Below, piece by piece: positions 23,874 to 25,487 of a stretch of DNA of 25,487 nucleotides (position 1 is the stretch's first letter; every line of letters begins with the position of its first letter). The stretch is taken from positions 1 to 25,487 of the forward strand of contig JAUNKI010000004.1 in NCBI GenBank assembly GCA_030532815.1, read 5' to 3'. The translations under genes were made by a program, and so were the position numbers. The DNA is from Leptotrichiaceae bacterium. GTDB taxonomy: Bacteria; Fusobacteriota; Fusobacteriia; Fusobacteriales; Leptotrichiaceae. The notes beneath the pieces are model-generated. The model was not told where the DNA came from, did no database searches, and saw only the letters and a program-made list of their open reading frames with translations.

Positions 23874-25073
23874 TTATTTTTCCTCATGACTTGTTTTAAT
23901 TAGAGGATTAAGTTTTTCTTTTTCCTCTGACAGCAATTCCTTTATTAAAAATCCGTTTTTTTCAATTTTTATTTTTTCATTTTTTTCTATGTCTTTCCAA
24001 TTCACGAAAATTTTCTTTTCGGAATTTCTGTTTATTCCCTTCAGATATCCACGTCCTTTATCATTGAAGCCCAAAACTCTGACATAGTCTATTTTATAAT
24101 TCAAAGCTTTTTTTGTTATATTTAAAAGAATATTCATTGTTACTCTCTCTATTCTTTTTATGGAAAAATTTCTTGATTTTACATTTTTTATAAATTCTTC
24201 ATAATTGGAGGCTTCTTTTAAACCATTATACATTCTAACATAAATTTCCTCTGACGTATCATATATTTTTATTATTTCTTTCTTTGAATATGTTAAAAAT
24301 TTATATTTCACTATTTTAAAAACTTCATTTTTTAAATTGTTATCATTTTTTTTCTTTTTTTTATCCATTTTCTTTTTTAAAATTTTATATGTATCATCAG
24401 GAATAAATCTTCTTATTTCCTTTAAACTCTTCCTATTCTGATTATTTTCAATTTTATTCCTTATAAATGAAGCACTCACTATATTTTCTCTGTTGTCTTC
24501 TATTTCCAGTTCATTATATTCTGAAATCTCACGTTTTATAATATATGGTTTTATTTTCAGCTTATCTTTTTTCATTGTCCGTATATATTCAAGCCCCAAT
24601 ATATTATTGGGTCTGACTATATCATCATAACCGTATTCTTTTAAAAGTAACTTCTGAGATGTGCTGTAACTGTTCCCTTTTTTCATATAATCCATTAATT
24701 TTTTTTTATAATTCTCTTCAGATTGAATGTTTACTATTCTTTCCAATCTTTTCACACTTTTTTCTTCAGCTCCGAAAACTTGTATATCCATTTCCAGATA
24801 ATCAAGTATTTTTGTTGACATTTTTGAAAAAATTTCCGCATTCTGGATAGAATAATAAAGGGGAAGTTCAACTACAAGGTCAATTCCGTTTTCAAGGGAA
24901 ATTTTCGTTTTTTCCCATTTATTCAAAAAAGATATCTCTCCCCTCTGAACAAAGTCTCCACTTATAACTGCAACTAAAAAAACATCTTCTCCGAAATTTT
25001 CTTTTATTTTATTTATCTGATATAAATGTCCATTATGAAACGGATTATATTCAGCTACAATTCCCACTCTCAT
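23874..25073 (-). CDS. tmcAL: tRNA(Met) cytidine acetate ligase TmcAL
   Basis: Forms N4-acetylcytidine at the wobble base of elongator tRNA-Met from acetate and ATP (the non-homologous replacement for E. coli TmcA). The 399-residue protein opens with the nucleotidyltransferase motif AEYNPFHNGH (7-16), followed by AVISGDFVQRGE, VVELPLYYSIQNAEIFS and RPNNILGLEYI, all typical of the family. The C-terminal half is Lys-rich with a run of lysines near 240. ATG behind AAAGGAAAA. First gene of a run of eight. Its own promoter and the upstream structured RNA lie in 25140-25340. Confidence 0.93.
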   Translation of the reverse strand: MRVGIVAEYNPFHNGHLYQINKIKENFGEDVFLVAVISGDFVQRGEISFLNKWEKTKISLENGIDLVVELPLYYSIQNAEIFSKMSTKILDYLEMDIQVFGAEEKSVKRLERIVNIQSEENYKKKLMDYMKKGNSYSTSQKLLLKEYGYDDIVRPNNILGLEYIRTMKKDKLKIKPYIIKREISEYNELEIEDNRENIVSASFIRNKIENNQNRKSLKEIRRFIPDDTYKILKKKMDKKKKKNDNNLKNEVFKIVKYKFLTYSKKEIIKIYDTSEEIYVRMYNGLKEASNYEEFIKNVKSRNFSIKRIERVTMNILLNITKKALNYKIDYVRVLGFNDKGRGYLKGINRNSEKKIFVNWKDIEKNEKIKIEKNGFLIKELLSEEKEKLNPLIKTSHEEK

Positions 25074-25153
25074 ATTTTTCCTTTTTTAATGCATCGATTA
25101 TATAATTTTTTTTGTTTCTATTAAAATTCTTTTCAGAACGGTTCCAATCTTCT

Positions 25154-25176
25154 TATATACATAATACATGTATATA
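25154..25176. promoter_or_regulatory. Palindrome over the tmcAL -10 box (possible operator)
   Basis: A perfect 9-bp inverted repeat (25154-25162 and 25168-25176, TATATACAT/ATGTATATA) with a 5-base centre. It covers the predicted -10 hexamer at 25161-25166, the position where a repressor would block transcription. AT-only palindromes also arise by chance in such DNA. Confidence 0.45.
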
Positions 25177-25190
25177 TTCAGACAGTTCAA
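25161..25190 (-). promoter_or_regulatory. Candidate promoter of the tmcAL operon
   Basis: On the minus strand TTGAAC (25185-25190), an 18-base spacer and TATTAT (25161-25166), about 88 bases before the tmcAL ATG and downstream of the terminator at 25211-25235. It would let the eight-gene run be expressed independently of the structured RNA. Confidence 0.5.
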
Positions 25191-25207
25191 ATAACAGGAT
25201 GTTTTAA

Positions 25208-25302
25208 TTTAAAAGACCTTGCCGTAAGCAAGGTCCTCTATTTCTCTAACGGTATTTTCCGATTAACCTGTCACATACCTTACGGACAGAATTTTTTATT
25301 TT
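25208..25302 (-). ncRNA. Candidate structured small RNA or leader ending in a terminator
   Basis: About 95 nt between a strong promoter and a hairpin with a U-tract. In order on the minus strand: hairpin 1, CTGTC/GACAG (25285-25289 with 25268-25272, 12-base loop); hairpin 2, TAA-CGG/CCG-TTA (25247-25265); hairpin 3, GACCTTGC/GCAAGGTC (25215-25235, perfect 8 bp) with TTTT after it. Seven bases at loop 1 (CCGTAAG) are exactly complementary to the terminator loop (CTTACGG). GGTAT and ATACC can also pair, giving an alternative fold. I match it to no known riboswitch or RNA family. Confidence 0.5.
25211..25235 (-). terminator. Terminator hairpin of the upstream RNA
   Basis: On the minus strand a perfect 8-bp stem GACCTTGC/GCAAGGTC with a 5-base loop (TTACG), followed by TTTT then AAATT. 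The stem is GC-richer than its surroundings. The U-tract is short, so it could be a partial terminator as in an attenuator. Confidence 0.65.
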
Positions 25303-25308
25303 AAAACT

Positions 25309-25337
25309 ATTTTACATTAAAAGTCTTAAAATGTCAA
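25309..25337 (-). promoter_or_regulatory. Strong promoter of the candidate small RNA
   Basis: On the minus strand a perfect TTGACA (25332-25337), a 17-base spacer and TAAAAT (25309-25314). This is the best -35/spacing match seen in the window, and it points at a non-coding stretch, which is the main reason to take the RNA seriously. Confidence 0.7.
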
Positions 25338-25363
25338 CTTAAAGTATCTTTTTCGTGAGGACG

Positions 25364-25402
25364 TAATCCAAACTTTTTGGAAAAAAAGTTTAACAAAAAA
25401 CC
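25364..25402. repeat. Dispersed hairpin repeat B, right copy
   Basis: Contains a 9-bp hairpin (25370-25378 with 25383-25391, AAACTTTTT/AAAAAGTTT). Its reverse complement resembles the block at 231-271, so the two B copies face opposite ways, both reading outward from core A, as terminal inverted repeats would. Confidence 0.6.
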
Positions 25403-25427
25403 GCCAACTCAAATTATTTCTAAACTC

Positions 25428-25487
25428 AAAAACACTCCATTCACTGAAAAATCACAAACTCGCTTCGCTCAGACAGTGATTTTTCTT
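25428..25487. repeat. Dispersed repeat core A, right copy
   Basis: Identical in 59 of 60 bases and in the same orientation as 1-60, including the 10-bp GAAAAATCAC/GTGATTTTTC hairpin. The left flank (25409-25420, TCAAATTATTTC) is the reverse complement of 88-99, which flanks the other copy on the opposite side. The window ends inside or right at the edge of the repeat. Confidence 0.85.

Noticed and set aside
25074..25150. GGAACCG on the minus strand before tmcAL as the antiterminator bulge of a T-box.
   Set aside because: The conserved GGTGGNACCGCG context, the specifier stem and a following terminator are missing.
1..25487. The terminal direct repeat as evidence of a circular plasmid or phage genome.
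   Set aside because: The gene content is core chromosome (murA, rnpB, pfkA, recN), no replication or phage genes occur, and the copies differ at the last base. A contig broken at a dispersed repeat explains it better.
1..25487. A CRISPR array, toxin-antitoxin pair, restriction system or other defence locus.
   Set aside because: No regularly spaced repeats and no matching proteins were found on either strand.

Overview
The window is AT-rich, housekeeping-type chromosomal DNA. The proteins point to a fermentative, diderm member of the Fusobacteriota, most likely Leptotrichia or a close relative. The reasons are very low GC with A/T-rich codon choice, an FtsX-EnvC pair (an outer-membrane-type division system) beside Firmicutes-like glycolytic and amino-acid enzymes, and a split transketolase. 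The assignment rests on protein character only. Every gene I accept lies on the minus strand, so transcription runs from the right end to the left end.

Layout in the direction of transcription (right to left). (1) 25487-25074: half of a dispersed repeat, then a strong promoter driving a short structured RNA with its own terminator, then a second promoter with a palindrome over its -10 box. (2) 25073-16024: a tightly packed run of tmcAL (tRNA-Met wobble acetylation), a membrane-anchored alpha/beta hydrolase, a GPH-type sugar transporter, the two halves of transketolase, ftsX, envC and pepT, ending in a branched hairpin terminator. (3) 15925-15579: AT-rich spacer with no gene seen. (4) 15578-15005: a 44-residue lipoprotein and rnpB, the RNase P RNA, with a terminator. 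(5) 14775-8865: nadK, recN, a Xer-type recombinase, a small membrane protein, a YueI/DUF1694-like protein and murA, with several overlapping or abutting junctions. A 148-bp inverted-repeat structure follows murA. (6) 8572-7487: a membrane-anchored J-domain protein and an abutting membrane protein. (7) 7146-3672: kbl, an SDR-type threonine dehydrogenase and a DAACS symporter, a threonine uptake and breakdown unit with a good promoter and terminator. (8) 3450-274: pfkA, pyk and recR. (9) 273-1: the other half of the dispersed repeat.

Functionally, pfkA and pyk are the two committed glycolytic steps. Transketolase plus a sugar transporter serves pentose use. Kbl and Tdh convert threonine to glycine and acetyl-CoA. 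NadK, MurA, FtsX, EnvC and RNase P are core functions. There is no phage, plasmid, CRISPR, toxin-antitoxin or other defence locus here.

The parts least explained by known families are non-coding: the candidate structured RNA upstream of tmcAL, which can fold two mutually exclusive ways; the composite repeat whose halves lie at the two ends of the window; and three long, branched 3'-end structures (after pyk, murA and pepT). Among proteins, the membrane J-domain pair and the FtsX-EnvC pair without an adjacent ftsE stand out.
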